Source of the DNA: Xenorhabdus innexi
GTDB lineage: Bacteria > Pseudomonadota > Gammaproteobacteria > Enterobacterales > Enterobacteriaceae
DNA length: 40,247 nt
Reading direction: 5' to 3'
NCBI RefSeq assembly: GCF_002632485.1
Contig: NZ_NIBU01000030.1
Span: forward strand, 1-40,247
The first letter of the stretch is position 1. Each line of letters begins with the position of its first letter. The notes beneath the pieces were generated by a model that saw only the letters and a program-made list of their open reading frames with translations, was not told the origin of the DNA and made no database searches. The position numbers were made by a program, and so were the translations under genes. This document shows, one piece after another, positions 28,237 through 37,204 of this stretch.

Positions 28237-29580
28237 TTACATAAAAGTGCTGACTAAAATGTATCCTACAGCACAGGAGCAACTGACACCAATCAGGCCC
28301 GGTATAAGAAAGCTATGGTTGATGATAAATTTTCCGATTTTTGTTGTACCGGAACGGTCGAAACCGATGCAAGCCAGATCGCTTGGATAAGTCGGTAATA
28401 CAAAATAACCGTAAGCTGCCGGGAAGAATGCAATCAAAAGTTTAGGGTCAACGCCAAGCTGTAATCCCATAGGAGCAATTGCGGTCAAAGCTGCGGCTTG
28501 ACTGTTAACCAATTTTGACACCAGAAACAATACTAACGCGTAAGTCCAGGGTTTTGCCTGAACAACATCTTCCAGTACCAGCTTTAATTCACCTAAATGT
28601 GAGTGGAAGAAAGTATCACTCATCCATGCAACGCCAAAAACAGAAAAGATAGCCACCATTCCGGCTTTGAACACAGCGCTATTGGCTATTTCACTGGTTT
28701 TGACTTTACATGTCATCAAAATAATAGAACCAGCGATCAGCATCATCATCTGGATAACCAGATTCATAGAGAGTGGTTTTAATTCCCCTTTTACTTCAAA
28801 AGCAGGGCGTAATTCAGAGTATGCGCCGAACAATACTACAACAGCAATGGCAGCGAAAAAGATCCATGTAGCTCTGTATGCCTGTTTAGGAAATACCTGA
28901 TCTAATAGAGTTTCTGAATTACCGTAGATAAACTCCCGCTGTTTAGGATCTTTAGTTTTCTCCTGAAATTCTTCGTCTTTATCTAAATCTTTACCGCGGC
29001 GCAAACTCCATAATGCGGCAATTACAACTCCTGTCAGTGATGCCGGAATTGAAACAGCCAGAATTTCTAAAATTCCGTAGGCATGACCAATACCATGGCT
29101 GGCAGCAATAATTGATACTAAAGAAACAACGGCAACCGAAACAGGAGAGGCAGTAATTGCCATTTGGGAGGCAACAGATGCGACTGCCATAGGGCGTTCA
29201 GGACGAATGCCTTTTTTTAAGGCGATATCACCGATGATCGGGAACATGGTATAGACCACATGACCTGTGCCACAAAGGAAAGTGAGCATCCATGTAGTGA
29301 GTGGAGCCAAAATAGTAATGTGCTGTGGATGGCGGCGTAGAAGACGTTCAGCGCACTGCATCATGACATTCAGACCGCCCGCAGTCTGTAAAACAGATGC
29401 ACAGCCGATCACAGCAAGAATAGTGAGCATTACATCAACTGGTGGCTTGCCTGGCTCTAACCCAAAAATAAATGTCAGTATAAAAAGCCCTATGCCACTG
29501 ATCAGCCCCAATCCCATGCCCGCATAACGCGTACCTATCAATAAGCATATAATTATTATGGCAAATTGCAGCGTTATCAT
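28237..29580 (-). CDS. dcuB: Anaerobic C4-dicarboxylate transporter (DcuB-type)
   Basis: Dcu carriers exchange fumarate, malate or aspartate for succinate across the inner membrane, mainly during fumarate respiration. The 447-residue product (E. coli DcuB 446) has many hydrophobic helices. It is closer to DcuB than DcuA as I recall them, for example in LEPGKPPVDVMLTI, LCGTGHVVYT, GKDLDKDEEFQ and LPTYPSDLACIGFDRSGTTKIGKF. AAGGATAG gives the ribosome binding site. The gene is alone, diverging from aroF across about 490 A+T-rich bases; in E. coli dcuB lies elsewhere beside fumB. Confidence 0.9.
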   Translation of the reverse strand: MITLQFAIIIICLLIGTRYAGMGLGLISGIGLFILTFIFGLEPGKPPVDVMLTILAVIGCASVLQTAGGLNVMMQCAERLLRRHPQHITILAPLTTWMLTFLCGTGHVVYTMFPIIGDIALKKGIRPERPMAVASVASQMAITASPVSVAVVSLVSIIAASHGIGHAYGILEILAVSIPASLTGVVIAALWSLRRGKDLDKDEEFQEKTKDPKQREFIYGNSETLLDQVFPKQAYRATWIFFAAIAVVVLFGAYSELRPAFEVKGELKPLSMNLVIQMMMLIAGSIILMTCKVKTSEIANSAVFKAGMVAIFSVFGVAWMSDTFFHSHLGELKLVLEDVVQAKPWTYALVLFLVSKLVNSQAAALTAIAPMGLQLGVDPKLLIAFFPAAYGYFVLPTYPSDLACIGFDRSGTTKIGKFIINHSFLIPGLIGVSCSCAVGYILVSTFM

Positions 29581-29949
29581 ATCTATCCTTAATGAGTGAG
29601 TAAAAACGAACGTTGATAGCCCACTTTTTTAGTCAGTGTTATTCAACAATTCTTTATAAATGTTATTTTATAGTTTCAACCTAATACTAAAGTCACATGT
29701 TAATATTATTAAAATTGTAATATAAAAACGGGATTAAGATCTTATTTTTACTACATGATTTTTAAATAAATTTATATTTTAATGAAGATTAACAAATAGT
29801 TAATAAATCATTTCAGTTTGGTGTTGCGGTTGTGAAATATATTAATTAAATAATTACCATGAAGATTGATTAATATATTTCTATCTACAATTAGAATATA
29901 TATAAATTATTTATTCATTGATTAATGTCAATTGCTAAGTGGTATTTGG
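29581..29949. other. Long A+T-rich intergenic region upstream of dcuB
   Basis: No gene is visible. Composition is strongly A+T-rich with many short ATTAAT and AATATA runs, the kind of DNA H-NS prefers. TTGATTAATGTCAA at 29918-29931 matches the FNR consensus TTGAT-N4-ATCAA at 9 of 10 positions, but it lies about 340 bases from the dcuB start and close to the aroF promoter. FNR control of dcuB is established in E. coli; this site is only a candidate. Confidence 0.4.
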
Positions 29950-29989
29950 TGTAAAATAATATTTACACTATCGTAAAAAAATATAAACA
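29950..29989 (+). promoter_or_regulatory. TyrR boxes of aroF-tyrA
   Basis: TGTAAA-N6-TTTACA at 29950-29967 is the full TyrR consensus, a strong box. A weak box, CGTAAA-N6-TAAACA (29972-29989), lies 22 bases downstream centre to centre, keeping the invariant G-N14-C. Paired strong and weak boxes at two helical turns are the known arrangement for tyrosine-dependent TyrR repression. They lie just upstream of the aroF promoter. Confidence 0.9.
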
Positions 29990-29995
29990 ATCGGA

Positions 29996-30023
29996 TTGTA
30001 TTCTTTACGGAGCATGGTATGTT
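29996..30023 (+). promoter_or_regulatory. Probable aroF promoter
   Basis: TTGTAT (29996-30001) and TATGTT (30018-30023) are spaced 16 bases apart, with a TGG extension directly before the -10. The weak TyrR box ends 6 bases upstream of the -35. Confidence 0.6.
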
Positions 30024-30073
30024 ATCTGGCAGACGCTAAAAACTTAAACAGACAAATAAAGCAGGTATGAAAA

Positions 30074-31168
30074 ATGATCATGCAAAAAGATGCGCTTAAT
30101 AACATTCATATTCTTGATGAACAGGTTCTCATTACACCGGAAGAGCTGAAACAAAAATATCCATTGAGTAGCAGCGATCTGCATGCCATTACAAACGCGC
30201 GTAATACTATTGCTGATATCATTCATCATGATGATCCCCGTTTGTTGGTGGTATGTGGTCCATGTTCTATTCATGATGTGGATGCTGCTCTTGATTATGC
30301 CCGCCGTTTGAAATCACTTTCGGCTGAACTGAGTGATTGTCTGTATGTTGTTATGCGCGTCTATTTCGAAAAACCTCGTACTACCGTTGGCTGGAAAGGT
30401 CTAATCAGTGATCCTTACATGGATGGATCATTTGATATGGATGCCGGATTACATATTGCTCGTCGTTTGTTACTGAATCTGGTGGAAATGGGGTTGCCAT
30501 TGGCGAATGAAGCGCTTGATCCCAACAACCCCCAATATTTGGGCGACCTTTTTAGTTGGTCAGCGATTGGGGCAAGAACGACAGAATCCCAGACGCATCG
30601 TGAAATGGCATCAGGCTTATCAGTATCAGTCGGCTTTAAGAATGGCACTGATGGTAATTTAAATACCGCTATTAATGCGATGAAAGCTGCGGCAATGCCA
30701 CATCGCTTTATGGGAATAAATCAGTCAGGTCAGGTTTGTCTGCTGCAAACTCAGGGTAATCCGAATGGCCACATAATATTACGTGGTGGAGCGGAGCCTA
30801 ATTATAGTCCTGAACATGTGCGTGATTGTGAAAATCAGATGGTTAAGGCAGGCTTAGTTCCATCACTGATGATTGATTGCAGTCATGGTAACTCCAATAA
30901 AGATTTTCGTCGTCAAAGTGTGGTTGTGGATTCAGTCGCTGAGCAAATTATGAGTGGTAATCAATCCATTATTGGTGTCATGTTAGAGAGTCATATTAAT
31001 GAAGGAAGCCAGTCTTCAGAGCTAACCCGTTCTGAAATGCAATATGGTGTTTCTGTTACTGATGCTTGTATTAGCTGGCAGACGACTGAACAGGTGTTAA
31101 GAAAATTACATCAGCAAATCAAGCCACATTTATCAAAACGTAATATAACGATGAAACAGGCAGGATAA
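30074..31168 (+). CDS. aroF: DAHP synthase, tyrosine-sensitive
   Basis: AroF condenses phosphoenolpyruvate and erythrose-4-phosphate to DAHP, the first step of aromatic synthesis. The AroF isozyme is inhibited by tyrosine. The 364-residue product carries [47 protein letters not shown] and [12 protein letters not shown]. An alternative ATG at 30080 gives MQKDALNN, exactly the E. coli N-terminus including N8, which is tied to tyrosine feedback; 30074 has the better-spaced AGG ribosome binding site. It is followed after 5 bases by tyrA. Confidence 0.96.
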   Translation: MIMQKDALNNIHILDEQVLITPEELKQKYPLSSSDLHAITNARNTIADIIHHDDPRLLVVCGPCSIHDVDAALDYARRLKSLSAELSDCLYVVMRVYFEKPRTTVGWKGLISDPYMDGSFDMDAGLHIARRLLLNLVEMGLPLANEALDPNNPQYLGDLFSWSAIGARTTESQTHREMASGLSVSVGFKNGTDGNLNTAINAMKAAAMPHRFMGINQSGQVCLLQTQGNPNGHIILRGGAEPNYSPEHVRDCENQMVKAGLVPSLMIDCSHGNSNKDFRRQSVVVDSVAEQIMSGNQSIIGVMLESHINEGSQSSELTRSEMQYGVSVTDACISWQTTEQVLRKLHQQIKPHLSKRNITMKQAG

Positions 31169-31173
31169 TTGAC

Positions 31174-32295
31174 ATGGCAGCAGAATTATCACAATTACGG
31201 AAACAAATTGATGAGGTAGACAAAGCTCTACTGAGTTTACTTTCCAGGCGGATGGATTTGGTAGCTGAAGTTGGTGAAGTTAAAAGCCAGCTTGGGTTAC
31301 CAATTTATGCACCTGAAAGGGAGGCCAGTATGCTGGCTTCTCGTCGCAAGGAGGCAGAAATTCTGGGGATTTCCCCAGACTTAATTGAAGATATTCTGCG
31401 CCGTATTATGCGTGAGTCTTATACCAGTGAAAATGATAAAGGTTTCAAAAAGCTCAATGCTGATATAGGGCCGATTGTGATTGTAGGTGGCTCTGGAAAA
31501 ATGGGTCGACTATTTAGCCGATTATTGACTTTATCAGATTACGAAGTCAGGAATCTTGAAGCAAATGATTGGGAGCAGGCTGATGCTATTTTAGCCGGTG
31601 CTGGCATGGTCATTGTCAGTGTACCTATTCATTTAACTGAAGCCGTTATCCACCGTTTACCTCCTTTACCTGAAGAATGTATTCTGGTGGATTTAGCTTC
31701 GATAAAACAAAAGCCACTTCAGGCTATGCTTGATGTACACAAAGGCCCTGTTTTGGGATTACATCCGATGTTTGGGCCGGACGTGGGAAGTTTTGCTAAA
31801 CAAGTGGTTATTTTTTGCGATGGACGCCAGTCAGAATCATACCAGTGGTTTCTGGAACAAATATTAGTCTGGGGAGCAAGACTACACAGAATTGAAGCAG
31901 ACCAGCATGATAAAAACATGAGTTTTATTCAGGCGCTACGTCATTTCTCCACTTTTTCTTACGGACGACATCTTTTAAAAGAAGATATCGATTTACAGCA
32001 ACTATTATCGCTGTCTTCCCCTATTTATCGTCTGGAGTTGGCTATGGTTGGTCGGTTATTTGCTCAGGACCCACAGTTGTATGCAGATATTATTATGTCC
32101 AGCCCTGAAAATATTGAACTGATTCGTCGTTATCACCAAAGTTTTGGTCAGGCTTTGGCACTTCTGGAGAATCAGGATAAACAAGCATTTATTGAGAACT
32201 TTAATCAAGTGAGCGAATGGTTTGGTGATGAAGCAGTTCGGTTTATGAAAGAAAGCCAGACGCTTTTACAGCAGGCTAATGATAGTCGGATATGA
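31174..32295 (+). CDS. tyrA: Chorismate mutase / prephenate dehydrogenase (T-protein)
   Basis: TyrA converts chorismate to prephenate and then, with NAD+, to 4-hydroxyphenylpyruvate, the tyrosine precursor. The product has 373 residues, equal to E. coli. It has an AroQ-type chorismate mutase domain (1 to about 90, [20 protein letters not shown]) and a dehydrogenase domain with the nucleotide loop IVGGSGKMG (103-111) and the catalytic H197 in [12 protein letters not shown] precedes the start. It is the second gene of the TyrR-controlled aroF operon and converges on pheA. Confidence 0.97.
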   Translation: MAAELSQLRKQIDEVDKALLSLLSRRMDLVAEVGEVKSQLGLPIYAPEREASMLASRRKEAEILGISPDLIEDILRRIMRESYTSENDKGFKKLNADIGPIVIVGGSGKMGRLFSRLLTLSDYEVRNLEANDWEQADAILAGAGMVIVSVPIHLTEAVIHRLPPLPEECILVDLASIKQKPLQAMLDVHKGPVLGLHPMFGPDVGSFAKQVVIFCDGRQSESYQWFLEQILVWGARLHRIEADQHDKNMSFIQALRHFSTFSYGRHLLKEDIDLQQLLSLSSPIYRLELAMVGRLFAQDPQLYADIIMSSPENIELIRRYHQSFGQALALLENQDKQAFIENFNQVSEWFGDEAVRFMKESQTLLQQANDSRI

Positions 32296-32311
32296 GTCGA
32301 TATGACGGTTA

Positions 32312-32333
32312 AACCGGATGTTTCCATCCGGTT
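32312..32333. terminator. Hairpin between converging tyrA and pheA
   Basis: AACCGGATG (32312-32320) and CATCCGGTT (32325-32333) form a perfect 9-bp stem with the loop TTTC. T runs are weak on both sides. Its place between two stop codons 44 bases apart suggests a shared bidirectional terminator. Confidence 0.65.
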
Positions 32334-32339
32334 AGCTAT

Positions 32340-33494
32340 TTAGAATGGATCAACTGATGTTACATTTTCTGAAGGATAACAACCTAGGATTTTCAAGAAG
32401 TGGGTGATTTCAGATAATTCTTTGAGAGCCTGTTGCATTTTCATGGAACGTACATTGGCCTGAACATCAATATAAAACATCTCTTCCCACGGCTTACCGT
32501 TGATCGGACGTGATTCCAGTTTACTCATAATAATATTGTGTTTTTTTAAGATAATGAGTGCATCAACCAGAGCGCCAGCCTGTTGCCCCGTGGACATAAT
32601 AAACGTCGTTTTTGCTGGAACCTGATCTGATACTTCAATAGGTTTTCGGGCAACAACAATAAACCGGGTACTATTATTTTCTTGGTTTGCAAGGTTATTT
32701 TCTAAAACCTTCAACCCATAAAGTGCTCCTCCGGCTTCACTTCCCAATACAGCCACTTCCGGTGAATCTATTTCAGTCACCTTTTGCATGGCAACAGCAG
32801 TACTTTCACAATAGATTATATTCCAGTGTGGAAATTGATTAAGATATTGGCTGCATTGCTGAAAAGGTTGAGGATGACTGTAGACTGTTTTTATCTTTGA
32901 TATATCACTCTCTTGGGTAATTAATAAGCAGTGATTGATAGGAAGAGTTATCTCTCCTACCAGAGATAATGGAGTGTGCTGCAAGAGATCGTAAACATCA
33001 TTTATTGCGCCGGAACTGGTGTTTTCCAGTGGCAGAATACCGTAATCAGCCTGACCAATTTCCACTAATGAAAAGATATCTGGAAACTTATGACAGCTAC
33101 ATTCAATTAACTGATTGAAATGTCGTGCGGAAAACTGACGTGCGGCAAGGTGTGAATAAGAACCTCTTGGACCAAGAAAAGCAATCCGGGCAGTATCATA
33201 AGGTGTCTGGTTCAGATGTTGTTGTAGCAGGGCTTGCTGAGTCAGTACTGAATCTTCGATGATCATTTGGAACAGGCGGGTAATGTAAAATCCATCCAAC
33301 CCACGAGATTTACCTTTATCAATTAACACATCTAGTAATTCCCGCTCCCGATTTTTATCCCGTATCGGACGATTACCGTGAAGTTTTGTTTGCGCAATAT
33401 CACAGGCCAATTGCCGCCGCTTTGCTAGCAAATCCAGTAAATCAGCATCAACGTTACTGATTTCTTTACGAATGTTAATTAAATCTTGTTCCAT
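32340..33494 (-). CDS. pheA: Chorismate mutase / prephenate dehydratase (P-protein)
   Basis: PheA converts chorismate to prephenate and then to phenylpyruvate, the phenylalanine precursor, and is inhibited by phenylalanine. The 384-residue product (E. coli 386) has the chorismate mutase domain (1 to about 90), the dehydratase domain (about 100-285, with [34 protein letters not shown] and NNSTRFIVV) and a C-terminal ACT regulatory domain with GALVDAL and [19 protein letters not shown]. It is preceded by the pheL leader and its attenuator on the same strand. Confidence 0.97.
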   Translation of the reverse strand: MEQDLINIRKEISNVDADLLDLLAKRRQLACDIAQTKLHGNRPIRDKNRERELLDVLIDKGKSRGLDGFYITRLFQMIIEDSVLTQQALLQQHLNQTPYDTARIAFLGPRGSYSHLAARQFSARHFNQLIECSCHKFPDIFSLVEIGQADYGILPLENTSSGAINDVYDLLQHTPLSLVGEITLPINHCLLITQESDISKIKTVYSHPQPFQQCSQYLNQFPHWNIIYCESTAVAMQKVTEIDSPEVAVLGSEAGGALYGLKVLENNLANQENNSTRFIVVARKPIEVSDQVPAKTTFIMSTGQQAGALVDALIILKKHNIIMSKLESRPINGKPWEEMFYIDVQANVRSMKMQQALKELSEITHFLKILGCYPSENVTSVDPF

Positions 33495-33584
33495 AGTACA
33501 TTCCTGATATTTTTATTATAAAAGTAATTTGTATCTTTCAAATCGCAGTCTGAGACCTATCGGAGATATAAGTTATGGCCTATA

Positions 33585-33617
33585 AAATAAAAAACCTCCC
33601 GTTGGTAGGGAGGTTTT
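33585..33617 (-). terminator. pheA attenuator
   Basis: On the minus strand AAAACCTCCC (33617-33608), loop TACCAAC, and GGGAGGTTTT (33600-33591) form the terminator, ending TTTTTTATTTTA. It lies 43 bases after the pheL stop. GGGGGTTTC directly after the pheL stop can pair imperfectly with GAAAACCTCC, giving an antiterminator. TCGTTTG near 33645 can pair with CAAACGA across the pheL start, giving the protecting stem. Confidence 0.9.
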
Positions 33618-33659
33618 CTTGTTCGTCTTCTTTTTATCTTTTACAAACGAGAAACCCCC

Positions 33660-33707
33660 TCATAGGAAGGTAAAAAAGAAAAAGGAGAAGAACAGTTTAA
33701 TATTCAT
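33660..33707 (-). CDS. pheL: Phenylalanine leader peptide
   Basis: This 15-residue frame, MNIKLFFSFFFFTFL, contains seven phenylalanines and ends directly before the attenuator structure upstream of pheA. Ribosome stalling at the Phe codons when charged tRNA-Phe is scarce would favour the antiterminator and pheA expression. E. coli pheL is also 15 residues and Phe-rich, but its sequence differs. The ribosome binding site is weak (GAAG 10 bases upstream). Confidence 0.95.
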   Translation of the reverse strand: MNIKLFFSFFFFTFL

Positions 33708-33748
33708 GTCGTTTGTATCTTCATTTTGTAAAATCAAAGAGTGTACTT

Positions 33749-33777
33749 TTATTAACCTATTCGATGAGGGATGTCAA
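33749..33777 (-). promoter_or_regulatory. Promoter of pheL-pheA
   Basis: On the minus strand a consensus TTGACA (33777-33772) and TAATAA (33754-33749) are spaced 17 bases apart, 42 bases before the pheL start. Confidence 0.8.
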
Positions 33778-33810
33778 TAGGCGTGACAAAGTGGGATAGG
33801 GCTGAAGGGC

Positions 33811-33837
33811 AACAAAAACGCGCTCATTGAGCGCGTT
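33811..33837 (-). terminator. Rho-independent terminator of raiA
   Basis: AACGCGCTC (33837-33829 on the minus strand) and GAGCGCGTT (33825-33817) form a perfect 9-bp stem with a 3-base loop, then TTTGTTG. It lies 17 bases after the raiA stop. Confidence 0.88.
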
Positions 33838-33853
33838 GAGAAAACAAAACAGG

Positions 33854-34186
33854 TTATATTTCAAGATTAAGATTAGATTCTTTTACACTATGCTCTGCTC
33901 TGCGCGCTTCCCCTTTATGCTGAACTTTATTAAGTTGACGTTCTAATTTAGTCAGCAATTCATTGATAGCTGCATACATATCTTCATGCTTGGCGCTTGC
34001 AACCAGCGTACCATTCGGTGTGCCAATTGTGGCATCAACCAAAAACCCTTGTGGCTCTTTTGAAAGCACAATATGTGGATTGATGAGATTGACTTGCCAT
34101 TTATTCAACTTATTTAGACGGTCTTCCACATGACTACGAATTGCGGTGGTAATTTCCATTTGTTTGCTGGTTATGTTTACTAACAT
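33854..34186 (-). CDS. raiA: Ribosome-associated inhibitor RaiA (hibernation factor)
   Basis: RaiA (YfiA, protein Y) binds the 30S A/P-site channel in cold shock or stationary phase and inactivates 70S ribosomes. The 110-residue product (E. coli 113) has the short HPF/RaiA fold with [27 protein letters not shown], then [25 protein letters not shown] and a polar tail. GAGGT gives the ribosome binding site. It stands alone between bamD and pheL, as in E. coli. Confidence 0.95.
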   Translation of the reverse strand: MLVNITSKQMEITTAIRSHVEDRLNKLNKWQVNLINPHIVLSKEPQGFLVDATIGTPNGTLVASAKHEDMYAAINELLTKLERQLNKVQHKGEARRAEHSVKESNLNLEI

Positions 34187-34446
34187 ATAGTTACCTCTTT
34201 CTGTTTCTCCGTCTTTGATGGTTTCAGCATAACTCGCTTTTAGGGAAAAAGAATGATCTAAGTCACTTTTATTAGCGGATTCTGACGTGGATAAGTTAAA
34301 TTGTGATTAGTGATGAAGATGTGGACAAAATTTGTTGCTAAGTGACAAGCAATGCGTCATTATCGATCAGTTATGGTATTATCAATCCCAGAAACAATTC
34401 CGGAATTTGAATGGATTTCCATCCGGTAATCATGTTCTCTCTAGAA
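34187..34446. other. Intergenic region upstream of raiA
   Basis: No gene is visible. It must hold the raiA promoter, but no clear -35/-10 pair stands out. AAATTGTGATTAGTGATGAA near 34299 has one good CRP half-site (TTGTGAT) and a poor second half, so CRP control is only a possibility. Confidence 0.3.
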
Positions 34447-34472
34447 AAATAGCAGCCATATAGCTGCTATTT
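34447..34472 (-). terminator. Terminator of bamD
   Basis: AAATAGCAGC (34472-34463 on the minus strand) and GCTGCTATTT (34456-34447) form a 10-bp stem with a 6-base loop, followed by TTCTAG. It lies just beyond the bamD stop and reads acceptably in both directions. Confidence 0.8.
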
Positions 34473-34493
34473 TTATGATATTCCTTTGAAACT

Positions 34494-35225
34494 CTATGCT
34501 GGGTTGGCAGCAATTAATGCCGCGACTTTATCTGCTTCGGTTTTAAGCCCCAGCGCATCGTATGCTTTTTCCATATAAGGCAACGCTTTTCTGGTGGCTT
34601 CGGTGTCCGGATAATTCCTTAACATTTGTTCTGTACGATTGACGACTGCAACGTAAGCACCGCGTTTAGTGTAATATTGAACAATGGCAAGTTCATGTTT
34701 GGCTAAACGATCTTTCAGAGAAACTAAACGTTTATAAGCATCAGCTACATATTGGCTGTTAGGGTAATAACGTACCAGTTGACTAAAATCGCGGAATGCG
34801 GCACGGGCATTTTCAGGATCACGGTTTGAGCGGTCAAGACCTAAAACATCCTGTAGAAAGTTATCGTCCATAGCCTGTAATACCAGACCACGCATATACA
34901 TGACATAGTCAATATTCGGGTGAGTTGGATTCAGGCGCATGAAACGTTCAATAGATGCAAGGGCAAGAGGAAATTCTGCTGATTTATAATAAGCATAAAT
35001 TAAATCCAGCTGAACCTGCTGAGAGTAAGGTCCGAAAGGATAACGGTTATCTAGGGATTCCAATTGCTTGATAGCCGCTTTATAGTTACCGTCCTGCAGT
35101 TTTTCCTGCCCGTTTGAATAAATTTGAGATGGCGGGATATCAGGAACAGCCTCTTTATTGCTGGAGCACCCAGATAAAACCAGGCTCAATGTGGTCGCTG
35201 CCACCAGATATTTCATGCGAATCAT
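34494..35225 (-). CDS. bamD: Outer membrane assembly lipoprotein BamD
   Basis: BamD is the essential lipoprotein of the BAM complex that inserts beta-barrel proteins into the outer membrane. The product has 243 residues (E. coli 245). A signal peptide ends in the lipobox LVLSGC with the acylated cysteine at position 20, followed by TPR repeats (for example [24 protein letters not shown] and [18 protein letters not shown]). A GTG directly before the ATG (35228) could also start translation; the ATG places the cysteine at residue 20 as in E. coli [10 protein letters not shown]. It diverges from rluD, as in E. coli. Confidence 0.96.
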   Translation of the reverse strand: MIRMKYLVAATTLSLVLSGCSSNKEAVPDIPPSQIYSNGQEKLQDGNYKAAIKQLESLDNRYPFGPYSQQVQLDLIYAYYKSAEFPLALASIERFMRLNPTHPNIDYVMYMRGLVLQAMDDNFLQDVLGLDRSNRDPENARAAFRDFSQLVRYYPNSQYVADAYKRLVSLKDRLAKHELAIVQYYTKRGAYVAVVNRTEQMLRNYPDTEATRKALPYMEKAYDALGLKTEADKVAALIAANPA

Positions 35226-35362
35226 CACGTGTTGATTACCCTCTGATTGTTTTCTGGGAGACTATCCGCGAAGCTCCCGGCAAAAGATAGAGTACAATAG
35301 CACACTATTTTAAATGAAACGGCCTCGCCGTCAAAACTCAACGTAAAATATAGAAGTTATAT

Positions 35363-36340
35363 ATGGCACAACAAATACGACTTAATACGACAGTCGCTGA
35401 ATCTCAGCTCGGTCAGCGTTTAGATCAAGCTTTGGCTGAATTGCTCCCTGATTACTCCCGTTCACGTATAAAAGAGTGGATCTTGAGTGATAAAGTTCAG
35501 GTAAATGGCAAATTAATTAATAAGCCAAAGGAAAAAGTACTGGGCGGAGAAGAAATTTCTATTGATGCTATCATTGAAGAAGATGCCCGTTGGGAACCGC
35601 AGAATATAGAACTGAACGTTGTTTATGAAGATGACGATATTCTGGTTATTAACAAACCGCGTGACCTGGTTGTACATCCGGGGGCGGGCAACCCTGACGG
35701 CACAGTACTGAATGCTCTGCTATACCGTTATCCAGAGATTGCAGATGTTCCCCGGGCGGGCATTGTGCACCGCCTTGATAAGGATACGACAGGTCTGATG
35801 GTAGTTGCAAAAACAGTTCCGGCACAGACTCGTCTGGTTGAATCCCTGCAATTACGTGAAATTACCCGTGAGTACGAAGCCGTTGCTTTAGGGCGTATGA
35901 CAGCGGGTGGGATTGTAGAAGAGCCGATATCCCGCCATCCGACAAAGCGGACGCATATGGCTGTTCACCCAATGGGCAAGCCAGCCGTGACTCATTATCG
36001 GGTGATGGAACATTTCCGGGCACATACCCGCCTTCGCTTGCGTCTGGAGACGGGCAGAACGCACCAAATCCGCGTGCATATGTCACACATTAAACATCCA
36101 CTGGTTGGAGATCAGCTTTATGGCGGTCGTCCTCGTCCTCTGAAAGGTGCCTCTGAGGAATTTCGCGAAGCGATACGCAACTTTGACCGTCAGGCGTTGC
36201 ACGCTACTATGTTGCGTCTTTATCATCCGATAACAGGTATTGAGATGGAGTGGCATGCGCCATTACCGGACGATATGGTTAAGCTTATTGATGTGATGAA
36301 AGCAGATGCCGAAACTTTCAAAGATGAGATGGATTGGTAG
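35363..36340 (+). CDS. rluD: 23S rRNA pseudouridine synthase RluD
   Basis: RluD makes pseudouridines 1911, 1915 and 1917 in helix 69 of 23S rRNA and is important for subunit assembly and termination. The product has 325 residues (E. coli 326). It has an N-terminal S4 domain (about 18-75) and a catalytic domain with the aspartate D139 in HRLDKDTTGLMVV, then RTHQIRVHMSHIKHPLVGD. It is followed after 4 bases by pgeF, so the two are co-transcribed. Confidence 0.97.
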   Translation: MAQQIRLNTTVAESQLGQRLDQALAELLPDYSRSRIKEWILSDKVQVNGKLINKPKEKVLGGEEISIDAIIEEDARWEPQNIELNVVYEDDDILVINKPRDLVVHPGAGNPDGTVLNALLYRYPEIADVPRAGIVHRLDKDTTGLMVVAKTVPAQTRLVESLQLREITREYEAVALGRMTAGGIVEEPISRHPTKRTHMAVHPMGKPAVTHYRVMEHFRAHTRLRLRLETGRTHQIRVHMSHIKHPLVGDQLYGGRPRPLKGASEEFREAIRNFDRQALHATMLRLYHPITGIEMEWHAPLPDDMVKLIDVMKADAETFKDEMDW

Positions 36341-36344
36341 TTAA

Positions 36345-37076
36345 ATGACACCACTGATTTTTCCTGATTGGCCACAACCCGAGGGGGTTGGCGCATGTAG
36401 TACAACCCGGCAGGGCGGTATTAGTCTTCCGCCCTATGATAGCCTGAATTTAGGCAGTCACGTTGGAGATGCTCCTCTATATGTAGAGCGAAACCGTGAA
36501 TTATTGGCTGAATATGCGCGATTGCCGCAGCAGCCAGTCTGGTTGGAACAGGTACATGGAACACGTGTTATCAGGTTAGATGGTCAGTTAGTGGAAAATA
36601 ATCAGGCTGATGCTGTTTATACTAATCAAGTCGGGCAGGCGTGTGCTGTAATGACAGCAGATTGCCTGCCTGTACTTTTTTGTTCCGTCAAAGGTGATGA
36701 AGTCGCAGCAGCCCATGCGGGATGGCGTGGATTATGTGCCGGTGTTCTGGAAAATACAGTGGCTCAATTTACGACAGAACCTGACATGATCCACGTATGG
36801 CTAGGGCCAGCTATTGGCCCTGAAAAGTTTGAAGTCGGGCGCGAGGTTATGGAAGCTTTTCTGGCAACAGACCCTAATCTGGAGCAGGCCTTTACACCTT
36901 ATGGAATGAAATTTCTGGCAAATATCTATTTACTGGCTAGATTAAAGTTGGAGTCGATTGGGATAAAAAATGTTTTTGGAGGCACAGTTTGCACGGTCTC
37001 AGAAGAAGAGACTTTTTTTTCTTACCGTCGTGATGGTGTTACCGGACGTATGGCAACTTTAATCTGGTTGAGATGA
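36345..37076 (+). CDS. pgeF: Peptidoglycan editing factor PgeF (YfiH, DUF152 family)
   Basis: In E. coli, PgeF prevents L-serine from replacing L-alanine in the peptidoglycan stem; relatives have purine nucleoside phosphorylase or oxidase activity, and older annotation calls them laccases. The product has 243 residues, equal to E. coli. The metal triad H71 (EQVHGTRV), C107 (TADCLPVLF) and H124 (AAAHAGWRGL) is intact. It follows rluD after 4 bases, and clpB comes next with its own heat-shock promoter. Confidence 0.94.
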   Translation: MTPLIFPDWPQPEGVGACSTTRQGGISLPPYDSLNLGSHVGDAPLYVERNRELLAEYARLPQQPVWLEQVHGTRVIRLDGQLVENNQADAVYTNQVGQACAVMTADCLPVLFCSVKGDEVAAAHAGWRGLCAGVLENTVAQFTTEPDMIHVWLGPAIGPEKFEVGREVMEAFLATDPNLEQAFTPYGMKFLANIYLLARLKLESIGIKNVFGGTVCTVSEEETFFSYRRDGVTGRMATLIWLR

Positions 37077-37137
37077 TCTATCGCGTAGGGCGATCTTTAG
37101 TGCATAGCGCAAGTTTCCAATTAACTTTTCAGCATAC

Positions 37138-37166
37138 CTTGAATATTTAAGGAATGACCTTATCTA
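37138..37166 (+). promoter_or_regulatory. Sigma-32 heat-shock promoter of clpB
   Basis: CTTGAAT (37138-37144) and CCTTATCTA (37158-37166) are spaced 13 bases apart, matching the sigma-32 pattern CTTGAAA-N13-CCCCATnTA well. It lies 39 bases before the clpB start, in the gap after pgeF. Confidence 0.85.
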
Positions 37167-37204
37167 ATCTCCAGTAGCAAATTCTGACTAGTATTGGAGG
37201 TGTT

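Noticed and set aside
30067-30099. Ten-codon frame overlapping the aroF start, considered as a leader peptide
   Set aside because: Its ATG is only one base from the AGG, too close for initiation, it is not rich in aromatic codons, and no attenuator follows it.
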